A stretch of DNA of 64,000 bases. Origin: Takakia lepidozioides (Eukaryota; Streptophyta; Takakiopsida; Takakiales; Takakiaceae). A program made the translations under genes and the position numbers. Of the stretch, positions 34,577 to 44,903 are shown in pieces; positions within the stretch are counted from its first letter, which is position 1; each line of letters opens with the position of its first letter. The notes beneath the pieces are model-generated. The model was given only the letters and a program-made list of their open reading frames with translations. It was not told where the DNA came from and searched no databases. The stretch is from assembly GCA_030704615.1 (NCBI GenBank), contig CM060732.1:68801053-68865052 (forward strand), read 5' to 3'.

Positions 34577-35376
34577 TTAACCCTTAAGTTCCCAAGCCCT
34601 TTTTTGACTTTTTACCAATTTTGGGTACCCAGCTGCAGTAAATTGCCCCTAGAAACCTACCAAAAATCATCCGGAGATTCCAGCCTTATAGCAATGGGCC
34701 CAGCTCATTCATGCATGACATACCAAAAAATGAGCCAAGTCCACTGTGGAAATTGTGAGATTATAGCGTTGGCCCCGACCTCAAATATCAGGTCCCAAAG
34801 AAAAAGTGAGAAAGAAATTGGTTTGACCAAATCAAAACCTAGCTTTATCCAATTTTGCTTGCCCCAAGACCCACCATTTCCAAATCAATAGTGGAGTGGC
34901 TATGACCCCACTAAATTGCAGGTCCAACTGATTTTTTCACCTATGCTTGCTATGCATGCAATTACATGGGGGTTGAAATCTCAAAATTGATAAGAGAAAA
35001 TGTGCCTCCAAAAAGCCAATGGTGGATGTGTGTATGTAATGCTCACACACCACAAGGTGAAGTATTTTTTCCAAAATTGCTAATTTTCTGCCAAAAATGG
35101 CCTTTGGAGTGCAATCTGTTTTGGGCTTGTTTACCTGCCACGTCAGCGGTCAACAAGCCCTTTTCAGGCCCCAAAACGTAAATGAGAGATCTAAGATATT
35201 TTTTGTAGGTCGTACCTTTTGTTTTTTCTTAATTTTGTTTTTTCATCGTACTCGAGACAAATCCCTTGTCATTAAAGCTTCAGGAGTGTGCCCCATCAGA
35301 TTAGATCTGCAAAAATTAGGTCGAACTGCAAATTCAAAGTGACCCGATTCAGGTCACTTGGGAACTTAAGGGTTAA
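34577..35376. mobile_element. piggyBac-like non-autonomous element with TTAA duplication
   Basis: Bounded by TTAA (34577-34580) and TTAA (35373-35376). Inside these, perfect inverted ends CCCTTAAGTTCCCAAG (34581-34596) and CTTGGGAACTTAAGGG (35357-35372). Body 792 bp. A further dyad AGTGACCcgattcAGGTCACT lies next to the right end (35338-35357). No transposase frame, so it is a MITE-like derivative. TTAA target duplication plus CCC-starting ends is the hallmark of the piggyBac superfamily, whose founding element also begins CCCT after TTAA. Confidence 0.8.
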
Positions 35377-35427
35377 AGGCTTCTCTTTTTTTTTCTTTTT
35401 TTCTTTTTTTCAAAGGCCCTTGAGCTA

Positions 35428-35546
35428 TAGGGTAATGGCCGAGTGAGTGGAGGGCATTCTCGGATTTAGGGCCTAACCCCGAGGGCGGTAGCCTGAGGGG
35501 AACACTCTTAAATCCGAAAATGCCCGACACGAGGGGCATTACCCTA
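35428..35546. repeat. 119-bp hairpin element with conserved centre
   Basis: Ends TAGGGTAATGgcc and ggCATTACCCTA are inverted. An inner pair, GGCATTCTCGGATTTA and TAAATCCGAAAATGCC, is nearly perfect, and the centre reads CCCCGAGGGCGGTAGCCTGA. A sister element with the same design and centre is at 47281-47393. Confidence 0.75.
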
Positions 35547-35799
35547 CATAAAGAAAGAGGCCATATTTCTTTTTCTTTCCCGTTTTCTTTTGTAGGTCAT
35601 TTTGGCGTTGGCATACGCTGGCTTTTCTTTTTATCGCTCATGTTTGGTGTCAGCTGTGTTTGCGGCTTGTTTTCGGTTTGTACTCGTCGATTGAAGTCGA
35701 ATTGTTGGATGCCAAATTGCAGAATGCTGGTGTCAATTTGGCGGGTGCTAAGGTCGAATTGCAAGTGAAGTTCTGAATGCACAACCACTTGAGCAAGTT

Positions 35800-37090
35800 G
35801 TTGTAGATAAGGGGCAGGCCTCCTATCTAGAAGAAAATTATGATGTACCTACGTATCGAGGTATCGACGGAGGCTCGGGGAGTGATAATCCTCGGATGAG
35901 GAGAGTGCGGTTGTACAACCTGCAAAACTTGCTAAACGACGGCACATGACCATTTCTGGTCAGGAGCATAAGATTGTCAACGAAGGTGGGCGGAGAAGGA
36001 GCTTAACTGCAGATGAATGGGCACGCAAGACCTTTGACGACTGGCGTTTGGAGAAAGGCTACCATACCAATATTTATGTGGAGGACCTGTCCGAAATGGA
36101 AGATCTGCATCCATTTGTCGATATGCTATCTCAGTTCATTTTGGAAGTGAACAAACAGGATGGGAAGGTGTATCCACCCAAATCTCTGCAATCCCTGATG
36201 CGTGGTTTAGGTCGGTTAATTCCAGCGCGGTGCAATGTAAGGGCTATCCAGAGTAGCAAAGTGTAGGAATGGTTCAATATCTTCACCGATGTTCGGTACC
36301 AAAAAGCAAAGGTAGCAATGATGACGCTATAATGAGGGCCTTCGGGGCTGGCCTAGGGAAAGTTCTGAAGAACTCAGACCTATTAACGCTCAATGAAGAG
36401 CTTCTTGTTCTGGCACAACCAATGTGTCAAGCCGACTCTCCTAGTGGCGTTAATTTCAAATTTATGTGGTACGCAACCCCAAATTTCTTCATCCGTGTTG
36501 CGTCGGGGGTGCGTGCTACCAAGATGCGGGACTTTACAATTACCAATACTGTTCTTAGCAGAGTCTTAGAATACACTCCAGGGATTTCGAAAACCTCCAA
36601 GGTAGGTATTGAAAAATGCAGAGTTCAGGACCTCTGTAAACTTGTGATGTGCCATGTTGATGATGTTATCCATACCTTCGAGGTACTTAAATCGCATCGA
36701 CCTATTTTTAGTGTGGAGGAAAAGCCTCCTCACCCATTGTTTCTCACGCCGCTTTCGAAGTTTAAACCCAACGATGTCGTGTGGTTCTCGAAAGGCCTGT
36801 TGGCAGGAACACTCTACGGGGCATGACAAGAAAGATGACCGGTGGAGTTCCAGGTTTGAAGGACTAGCCTTCATTTCCAATAAGTCGGGAAGGAGCACCG
36901 GCATAACTCGTATGCAAGAGGCATTTGTGCCTTCGAGGATAGAGATGCAGATAACGGGGCATCGCGATGAGGAGAGCTACGAGAAGTATTCTCGTGTTGA
37001 CAAGATGTTATAAGACCGGGCTACTCAACGTATCATTTCCGGTGAAAAACACAAGGGCAAACCTTTGATGTTTGTTGATGCTTTTACAGG
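35800..37090 (+). pseudogene. Crypton-like tyrosine recombinase remnant
   Basis: Three frames join into one protein line. 35946-36266: a DNA-binding/core start WARKTFDDWRLEKGY ... FILEVNKQDGKVYPPKSLQS, as in Crypton and ZMYM2/QRICH1-type (DUF3504) recombinases. A TAG at 36264 and a frameshift near 36310 follow. Next, GSNDDAIMRAFGAGLGKVLK, LTLNEELLVL, and FIRVASGVRATKMRDFTITN, the likely catalytic Arg region. After a second shift near 36800 comes MQITGHRDEESYEKYSRVDK, matching the closing H-x-x-R...Tyr signature of tyrosine recombinases. Such enzymes cut and rejoin DNA through a Tyr-3'-phosphate. The copy is broken. No terminal repeats were found, as expected for Cryptons. Confidence 0.68.
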
Positions 37091-37105
37091 ACGAAGTCCA
37101 AGCGT

Positions 37106-37265
37106 ATGCTAAGGTCCCAACGACGCTACCGCGTGAGCCTGGCACGTGAGCGTGTGAGCATACGCTCACACAACGATGACGTGGTGTCAGCCTACGCTCA
37201 CGCAGCTGACGTTGCGCTGATGCTGACGTGGCGTGAGCCTAGTCCAAGTCATGCCACGTCACCAC
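37106..37265. repeat. GTGAGC/GCTCAC inverted-repeat cluster
   Basis: Multiple copies of GCGTGAGCCT and its complement, for example GTGAGCGTGTGAGCATACGCTCACA (37147-37171), plus TGACGTGG words. A similar GCGTGAGCCT hairpin is at 63542-63596. Confidence 0.65.
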
Positions 37266-37365
37266 AAAGAAGGTGGGCCTATAACCGTGGAGCCTACAAC
37301 TACTGATTTCACCACATGAAGGTGAAACGAATGAAGGGTTTCAAGCTTTCCTGGAGTTCAACCTT

Positions 37366-37610
37366 CTGTTAACAGGAGCTTCATTTCCTAGAACTGAAAT
37401 GAACATTGTGTTAACATGAGGTTGTTTTCCTGGAACAAAAATCAACATCGTGTCAACACGAGGTTGATTTGAACATCTCCAAATCAACCTTGTGTTGACA
37501 CGATGTTGTTTTCTTAGAACTAAAATCAACCTTGTGTCGACACGAGGTGGATTTGGAGAACTTCAAGTGAACCTCGTGTTAACACGAGGTTGATTTGATC
37601 ATCTGTCTAT
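37366..37610. repeat. 42-bp tandem repeat, each unit centred on a GTGTTAACAC palindrome
   Basis: The palindromic core (GTGTTAACAT, GTGTCAACAC, GTGTTGACAC, GTGTCGACAC, GTGTTAACAC) starts at 37408, 37450, 37492, 37534 and 37576, an exact 42-bp spacing. Flanks read CAACCTCG...CGAGGTTGATTT, so each unit can form a ~22-bp stem. The core is palindromic even where its middle bases differ. Confidence 0.85.
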
Positions 37611-38143
37611 CTGAAGGTAGTTTCTTGTGTTTGCTAATGAAAACAGAATGACAAACCAATGCGACAAATACGTTGACCCACGCATAGTGAAGATATTAGA
37701 CGACATACATTGAGAGACACTGGACTTGAACAGTCATTCCATTACAAGTTGTAGTCAAGGAAAACACAGATTTCTTCATATCAAGTGCATGCTGTCTATG
37801 GGCTTGGATCGCCGCTGTAGAAGTGTGTTGACTTCGTTGAAAATCATAATGGCTTGGTGAATGAAGAAGTCGCGCTTTGGATCACAAACCATCCTTCTCA
37901 AGAAAGAGCGAGTTAAAGGTGTGTTTGCATGGTATGAACTTCCTTCTCTTCCCAAACTACTTGAAAGCATACCAATAAAAATCAGGACAGGTACAATTGG
38001 GAAAATTGGAAACAGTGATGTCGTACGTCTTGTAAGCCTAGCGCAGATGCGGATGAGATCACGGTGAAGACCCGACCATACCCTGGATCAGGCACTTCCA
38101 ATGTTCCCGCAACACGAGCGTGAAGCATTCTCGCGGACTCGAT
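37611..38143. other. No gene recognised
   Basis: Between two repeat tracts; only short frames without recognisable similarity. Confidence 0.45.
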
Positions 38144-38149
38144 TTTGCC

Positions 38150-38256
38150 CCGGGGGGGTGCACTCCAGCCAGTATGTACCAGCCAAGTGATGTGCACAGG
38201 AGGGGGTATTTTAAACCCCCCCATGTACAACATTATACATACATGGGGGGTTTAAA
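38150..38256. repeat. GGGGGGTGCACTC end motif and a strong hairpin
   Basis: GGGGGGTGCACTC at about 38151-38163 has an inverted counterpart at 44925-44938. A near-perfect hairpin TTTAAACCCCCCCATGTA ... TACATGGGGGGTTTAAA spans 38209-38256. Possibly the end of a DNA transposon. Confidence 0.5.
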
Positions 38257-38300
38257 ACACCTTAAATATAATATAAAGGATGGGGTTGTTAAGTTTTAAA

Positions 38301-38360
38301 GGGTAGTCTAGTGGTAAGGACATTATTGGGTCGTGATAAACCGCGGGGTCAAAATCACGG
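38301..38360 (+). mobile_element. tRNA-like SINE head
   Basis: Box-A-like TAGTCTAGTGGTAAGG (38304-38319) and box-B-like GGGGTCAAAATC (38345-38356) lie about 40 bp apart, like the internal RNA polymerase III promoter of a tRNA. It does not fold as a proper tRNA, and a pyrimidine-rich tail follows. A SINE fragment or tRNA pseudogene. Confidence 0.4.
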
Positions 38361-38503
38361 GATCATTCTTTTTGTTTGTTTTTTTCCTTCTTTCTTCCCC
38401 CGAAGATCTTTCTCCCCTTCCCTCCCACGGGCTCTCTTCTTCCTCCCCTCCTCTCCTCGCCTCTCTTCTCCCCTCCTCTCCCGCGTTCTTGGGAGAGTCA
38501 GCT

Positions 38504-38735
38504 TGGTCTTAGCGGGTCGTTTCAATCTTTGTCTGCTCAGCTGCACCGTGGTGGTTCTCAAAGACCAATCCGACATTACTTGACTACAGACACCAGCAGC
38601 ACACAGAAGAGAGGTCCTTTGGGTTGATGGGAGGTCAAATCCTCCATGGGTCATGACACAATGTCAAGGACAAAGTGGTGAGGGAACCTTCTTCTTTCGA
38701 CCTATTTCAACCTGTTTTGCCCTCTCATCAGACTC
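38504..38735 (+). repeat. Copy of the PPR-gene 5'-flank repeat
   Basis: Matches 52688-52892 over the words AGTCAGCTTGGTCTTAGC, GCTCAGCTGCACCGTGGTGG and GGGTCATGACACAA. It also partly matches 41345-41460. In both other places it runs into PPR-related sequence, so it looks like the leader of that gene family; here it runs into a MULE fragment. Confidence 0.6.
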
Positions 38736-38839
38736 GGCCCTGAATTTTGCAGCACGGAGCAGATCCTTCACGATTGTGGGACACTGCAATCGCAAAGTGT
38801 GGCGTTTTCTTAAGGTACGATGTGAAGAAGTTTGTCCAC

Positions 38840-39345
38840 CCTTGCGAATTTTCGAGTATATATGTGCTGCAGGTGCAGGTGCAGACACCCTATTGCTGGT
38901 TCTCCGCAAAACCCTAGGCCGGGTTTTCCAGGCCTCCACAAGAAATCTCGTCTCCTTTTCAGAGACATGTTGTTGTTGTCGTTTCAAAGGACGGAACGCC
39001 TTCGCTGCCGCAGGGGTTGCAACATTCCAGCCGCACTTTTCGTCAGGATATCAACGAGCTGCCCTCTGCACATACGACACGAGCAGATCAGATCGGGCAT
39101 GTGCCTCCAGGTATTTGTCATCACCTACAATGCGAGTCATGTCGTGTCGTGAATTCTTGTTCCATTGAGGCTGAGACCTCCAGAGGTGCCTCGTCGTAGG
39201 GGAAGTCGTCCGGAGGATGTCTTTCCATGAACTGATTGGATTCGTCGTTGCCGCCGGCACCATTGCCCAAAGGAGCAACCTTCCCAAGCCACTGGCAAGC
39301 ACATCCCAGGATCTGACGCATTACATGGAACCAATAGCAGCACAA
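38840..39345 (-). pseudogene. Second MULE fragment (C-terminal part)
   Basis: Closely matches 6480-6900, for example the shared stretch GAGTATATATGTGCTG and the phrases ESNQFMERHPPDDFPYDEAP and SASMEQEF on the minus strand. It is truncated before the SWIM motif. Confidence 0.8.
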
Positions 39346-40160
39346 TGTTCAAAGCTACTCTTCAACAGGTGCTCTCTCCTTCTCCGATAAACACCAGAGA
39401 ATGGATTCATCTTAGTTAAACACCTGACCTTTTCTTCCATGTGCTTTTCAATTTGCAGGGTAAACAAGAAAGCTGGAAAGACCTCCAGAATCGCGCGCCA
39501 TTGTGTGATTGGCTGGCTGTAAGTCTAACTTCATTAATTTCTTGTTATTCTCACATTCATGACCCTACATAACCTAGAATAAGCATCTTGACGCCTAAGC
39601 AATCTATTATTCACCGTTGCACTCTAGGGCAATCTGGAAGCAATGTCTGCACATCGGACAATGTGTACAGAGTCAGGTCTATGGTTGTGGTGCCTTATAT
39701 TCGAGAGTACGAGTTCCGATTGTGTTGTAAATGTATCACATGTGCAGAAGACATTGAATTTACCCCTGGATGCGCTGGTCCGTGGAGTGGAGAAGAAAGG
39801 CAATGACAACGAGCAGCTGGTCAGGCAGGTCGACAGTCTTGGAAGACTTGGGAGGATTATGGCATGGCCGACCTTGTTGTAGCCCCCTGCACTTAAAGCG
39901 CGCAGAAAGAGCACTGAGTCCGTCACATCCGTAGAACTCCTTCATAAACTTTTTTTTCTGCATGATGAATGCTCGTTCACATGACTTCTACAAGCAGGCT
40001 CTCTAGGATTTGACAATGTTGCATGTGGTCACACTCGCCAGAAATCAGGCTTTGAATGAAGTAAGGGCACAACGTTCTTCGAACTTGCCGTTGCTACGGC
40101 GAGTTCAAGCCTAGAATCATCTGGTCTTTGGATCACCAGCGAAGAGAGGGAATTGGAAGA
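39346..40160. other. Degraded sequence; no gene recognised
   Basis: A minus-strand frame near 39760-39963 (KEFYGCDGLSALSARFKCRG) looks protein-derived, perhaps from a transposon, but I do not recognise it. Confidence 0.35.
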
Positions 40161-40224
40161 GTATTTAAACCGTGAGAAGGCGGGGGATCAAACATACGGA
40201 GACCGCCAATGAGGGCTCCCCCAA

Positions 40225-40938
40225 GGCTCAGTTCAAAGAACAGGAAGAACACAGGCGTAAGATTTGTATTTCTTGTGCCATGAACCTGGACACAGAGCTG
40301 CTGGAGAGTGTATGGCGGGTTTCTGCAGCTATGGAGACACATGACCCCAGTGTTGTCAAAGTGGCTGGAATTTCCACTCAAGGATTTTGCTGACAACATT
40401 GGGACTAGTTCAAGAAGACATGCAACCCTGTCAAATCTTGTTGCCAGATGGTGGCGTGGATTCTACGCACAAACACATCCCAATGGTACCAATGGACATG
40501 CAAGGAGTACGGACTATGGCTGACTTCGAGGTCTGGGAGGGAGCTCGGTACGACTGCATCCTTGGCATGCGGTGGCTGGATCCGGTTGATGCTGTGGTGG
40601 CTTGCAAATCCGGACTGGTTAGTGGTACCTTGCCCAACGGGAAGGGATTCAATATCAAAGGTATTAGAGCTCTTCCCAATATACCTGTTTTGTCAGCTAT
40701 TCAAATGAAGAGATGTATCCGGAAGGGAAATGCTCAGCTTTTTGCTGTTAGCTTGCATGAGATCTTGGAAACAAATCAGGGAGAAGGGAAGTCACATCCC
40801 AGACTTAGCCTGGTCCTGAATGAATATAAAGATATGTTTCCTGATGAGCTCCCTGGGATGCCCCCTGAACGGGAGATTGATCATGCAATCGAGTTAATGC
40901 CGGATGCTGTAACCGGTGCTGTGCTTACAGAGTTGTAA
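40225..40938 (+). pseudogene. Ty3/gypsy gag-pol fragment (knuckle, protease, RT start)
   Basis: A damaged zinc knuckle reads YFLCHEPGHRAAGEC near 40265-40312 (first Cys replaced by Tyr). After a frameshift, 40387-40938 gives protease-like VPMDMQGVRTMADFEVWEGA and YDCILGMRWLDPVDAVV, then a linker and the reverse transcriptase lead-in YKDMFPDELPGMPPEREIDH. Coding stops at 40936. A different gypsy lineage from the one at 1-4013, judging by the wording. Confidence 0.8.
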
Positions 40939-41429
40939 GTCGATGTTAGTGTAGACATCACAGGCCTTTGTTCGTCTGCAGCAGCAGCAGGGGCTATGAT
41001 CTCTCTTTTGTATAGAGCGATGGTGTAAATACTATGACTAAGGTCTCACAAGTGCTGATTTGAAAAGGGGCAGTTTAGAGTTGATTCTAGTCACTGTTTG
41101 TGAATACACTTCTGTGAAAAGACAAGTGCCTTGGAAATGTTGTTGATTTTCCTGTTGGATGAAATCAAGCAAGCAATTTTCTTTGGAGTTTTGGTAAATA
41201 CCCTGTGAACAGCAAAACAAATAGAGTGCCTGAAATTGGTCATAGTTGGACAGAGGAAAGAGTGTCAGACCCCTTTCAAGGCCATCAGGTTGGGCTTGGT
41301 ATTTTGGTCATTGTCATAGCCTGGGTTGGATTGTTTAGGGGAAGTATGACTACAAGACACAAGCAGCACACACAAGAGGTCCTTTTGGGTTGATGGTCGG
41401 TCAAATCCTCCATGGGTCATGACACAAGG

Positions 41430-42540
41430 TCAAGGACAAGCTCCAGATTTCAAGACAAGAAACCTGGGGTAGATAATCAACTTGAAGCCGTAGCAGCAGC
41501 AACACAATTGATAAAATCAGGCACTGCTGATGAAGGCACCTTCTTCAACACATTTCACCCTGTTTTCTCTTCCTATCATAATCGGCTCTAAATTTTCATG
41601 TTGAATTCTGCAAGTTAGTTGGTTGAGTGAATCTAGGATAGTTTGGAATGACTTTGACATGATATTGCAAATGTGACAACAGGAAAGTATCCAGAAACAG
41701 GTAACAGAGACAAGGAGAAGCTGTGGAATGAATATTTTTTTGACCCCAGACAATGGTGGGACAACTGAGGCAAAAAGGTGAATGCCTATCAGATTACCAG
41801 GTGTCATTCTGAACACCGCCCCTACCCTGGTGGACATGTATGCCAAATGTGGGTGCATCGAGGATGCCAAGGGATCAGTGTTCAACTCTATGGCTGAACG
41901 AGATGTGGTGTCGTGGAGTGCGATGCTTGCAGGGTATGCACAACAGGGGTGCGGGATGGAGGCTCCAACCTTTGAGCAAATGATGGGGGAAGGGGTGAAG
42001 GCCACCAACATAACGTTTGTGTGCGTTTGCAGTGCGTATGGCAGCCCTGGAAAAGGGCAAAGAGATCCCTGGTGACATCATCAAATCTGCAATTGTACTA
42101 GATGTCATCCTGAACATTGCTCTGGTGGCCATGTATGCCAAATGTGGGAGCATTGAGGATGCCAAGGGAGTGTTCAACACTATGGCTGAATGAGATGTCG
42201 TGTCGTGGAACGCGATGCTTGCAGGGTGTGCAGAGCAGGAGCGCGAGATGGGGCTTTGGAGACCTGAAAGCAGATGATGGGGGAAGGGGTGAAGCTCGAC
42301 CAAATCATGTTTGTGTGCGTTTGCAGTGCGTGTGCAAGCCTGTAGCCCTGGAAAAGGGCAAAGAGGTGCATGGTTGCATCACCAAAGCTGGAATTGTACC
42401 GGATGTGATTATGAACAATACCCTTGTGGACATGTATGCCATTGTGGGAGCATTGAGGATGCGGAGGGAGTGTTCAACACTATGGCTGAACGAGGTGGTG
42501 TCGTGGAACACGATTCATCCAAGAGGTCGATTTTAAACAC
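41430..42540 (+). pseudogene. PPR pseudogene 1 with PDF-motif piece
   Basis: Starts with a PDF-like word (APDFK, about 41442-41458). An exon-like piece at about 41703-41775 reads DKEKLWNEYFFDPRQWWDN with a TGA where Arg is expected, matching the first half of the OSB PDF motif. It then passes straight into PPR motifs: VILNTAPTLVDMYAKCGCIE, RDVVSWSAMLAGYAQQG and later repeats to 42540. Stops (for example at 42190) and frameshifts prevent translation. High similarity between successive PPR blocks suggests internal duplications. Confidence 0.75.
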
Positions 42541-43376
42541 AAGATTACTTCTGATTCCATGCGGATCAATAGCTACAAGAAAGTAGATGGTCAACTAAAG
42601 GCAGCAGCTGCAGCGGCACAGTTGATAAAATCAGGCACCTCAACCATGACCACAGCTTCTGAAAGAGAATCAAGAGAGGGAGTCCACAATGCCTCTTCTG
42701 GCACTTCTAGGCATGTGAAGATACTTTGTGCGACAGCCTGACAGAGGCTCTACAGACTCTAAAACAAGGAGGCAGTTCAGCAGATTTAGATATGTATGTC
42801 TGTCTCTTGCTTAAGTGCATCAAGATGGAAGGTCTCGAAGCTGGCAAGCAGGTGCACACTCACATTATCCAAAGTGGATTCACGCCAAATGTTTTTCTAC
42901 TCAACACCCTTGTCAACTTGTATGTTAAGTGCCGGAACATCAGGGATGCTCACCAAGTGTTCAACAAAATGCCTCAATGATCTTTGATCACGTGGAATAT
43001 TATGTTGAAAGGATTTACCAAGCATAGGTGTGGTAGGAACGTTTTGGAGACATATGAGCAAATGATGTGCGAAGCGGTGAAACCCAACCACATTTGTTTG
43101 TGTTTGCAATGCGTGTGAAAGCCTGGGAGCAAGCTAGAATTGTACCAGATGTCATCTTGAACACTACCCTTGTGGACATGTTTGCCAAATGTGGGTGCGT
43201 TAAGGATGTGAGGGGAGTTTTCAACACTCTGGCTGAACGAGATGTGGTGTCGTGGAACGTGATGCTTGCAGGGTATGCACAACAGGGGCACGGGATGGAG
43301 GCTTTGGAGACCTATGAGCAAATGATGGGGGAACGGGGTGAAGCCTAACCACATCACAATGCATTTCACCAGATTC
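42505..43376 (+). pseudogene. PPR pseudogene 2
   Basis: Begins with DFKHKITSDSMRINSYKKVD (PDF motif second half), then TSTMTTASERESREGVHNAS, which matches the N-terminal region of the intact PPR gene. PPR motifs follow (MEGLEAGKQVHTHIIQSGF, NTLVNLYVKCRNIRDAHQVF). A stop after NKMPQ (42978) and frameshifts near 43070-43130 break it. Confidence 0.75.
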
Positions 43377-44394
43377 AGATATGTATGTCTGTCTCTTGCT
43401 TAAGTGCATCAAGATGGAAGGTCTGGAAGCTGGAAAATAGGTGCATACTCACATCATCCAAAGTGGATTCACGCCAAATGTTTTTCTACTCAACACCCTT
43501 GTCAACATGTATGTTATGTGTGGGAGCATCATTGATGCTCACCAAGTGTTCAACAGAATGCCTCAACGATCTTTGATCACGTGGAATATAATGTTGGCAG
43601 GATGCAATGCGTGTGCAAGCCTGGGAGCTCTGGAAAAGGGGAAAGAGGTCCATGGTGACATTGTCAAAGCTGGAATTGTACCAGATGTCATTCTGAACAC
43701 TCCCCTGGTGGACACGTATGCCAAATGTGGGTGCATTAAGGATGCAAAGGGAGTTTCCATGGCTGAACGAGATGTGGTGTCGTGGAGTGCGATGCTTGCA
43801 GGGTATGCACAGCAGGGACATGATATGGAGGCTTTGGAGACCTATGCTCAAATGATGGGGGAAGGGGTGAAGCCCGACCACATCACGTTTGTGTACATTT
43901 GCAATGCGTGTGCAAGCCTGTTAGCTCTGGAAAAGGGCAAAGAGGTCCATGGCGACATTGTCACATCTGCAATTATATCAAATGTGATTCTGAACAATAC
44001 CCTCGTGGACATGTATGAAGGGAGTGTTCGACGGTATGGCTGAACGAGATGTGCTGTCATGGAGTGTGATGATTGCAGGATATGCACAGCAAGGGCGCTG
44101 GATGGAGGCTTTAAAGACCTATGAAGCCTGCGCTTTGCATTGCATGATGTTGAGGAAGAGCTTAAAGAATCGTCTCTTTGCCAACACAATGAGAAGCTGG
44201 CCATTGTTTTTGGGCTTATCAACACACCCTCTGGGATGTCTTTGGGGATCATCAAGAATCTTCGGATGTGTGGTGATTGCCACACAGCCACCAAATTCAT
44301 CTCAAAGATAGCTAAGCAAGAGATTGTTGTACGGGATGCAAACCGCTTTCACCACTTCCAAAATGGTGTTTGTTCTTGTGGGGAGTATTGGTGA
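43377..44394 (+). pseudogene. PPR-DYW pseudogene 3
   Basis: Repeats the start of pseudogene 2 (KMEGLEAGK) with a TAG at about 43438. A long open stretch (43441-44043) with several PPR motifs follows, then a frameshift, and the C-terminal part of a DYW domain in frame at 44140-44394: [36 protein letters not shown] and [15 protein letters not shown]-stop. DYW domains are cytidine deaminases for organelle RNA editing; here HSE-type zinc residues upstream are lost and the tripeptide is EYW. Confidence 0.8.
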
Positions 44395-44509
44395 AATGAA
44401 ATGCTTGTCACCTAATTGAATGTATTGAACTCTGTCAGCTACGAGTCAGGTTGGACTCCAACAGTGGCAGCAAAGGCGCACGAAATCTCTTTTTGGAGAG
44501 GAATTCTCA

Positions 44510-44680
44510 ACAGTAGGTTTTGAAAGGTGCAGTGACTAGGTCTTGATGGTCTTCAAGAGGGTCACTCTCTGATGAAAATACCCAGGACTATATATCAGAA
44601 AATGGAAACTTTATTCAGGCCTCTTGCACATCGGGCATTGACAATGTCCTTTTCCTCTCTGCATCTGATTATTGTTCAAA
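44510..44680 (-). mobile_element. LINE 3' fragment
   Basis: Minus-strand match to the LINE at 21360-21470 and 27030-27150: GCCCGATGTGC, the TTTTCTGATA run and the CAGAGAGYGACCCTCTT word appear in the same order. Confidence 0.6.
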
Positions 44681-44903
44681 GTGAGATTCCACAACAAGTT
44701 TTATTGAGGGAAACAATTTTTTAAATTCATTAATTAGATTTTATTTTATTTTTAAATAAATAAACTTGATATAATATAAAAACATACATATACATATTTG
44801 AGGATATTTTTTAATTATTGAAAAGGGAAATATACATACAGAAGGGGGTACTTTTTAAAAATTACAAATTTCTATATATTTACAGGAGGGGGTTTTATAA
44901 TCT

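Noticed and set aside
37366-37610. CRISPR-like palindromic array
   Set aside because: The 'spacers' are themselves repeated; it is a 42-bp tandem repeat with a palindromic core.
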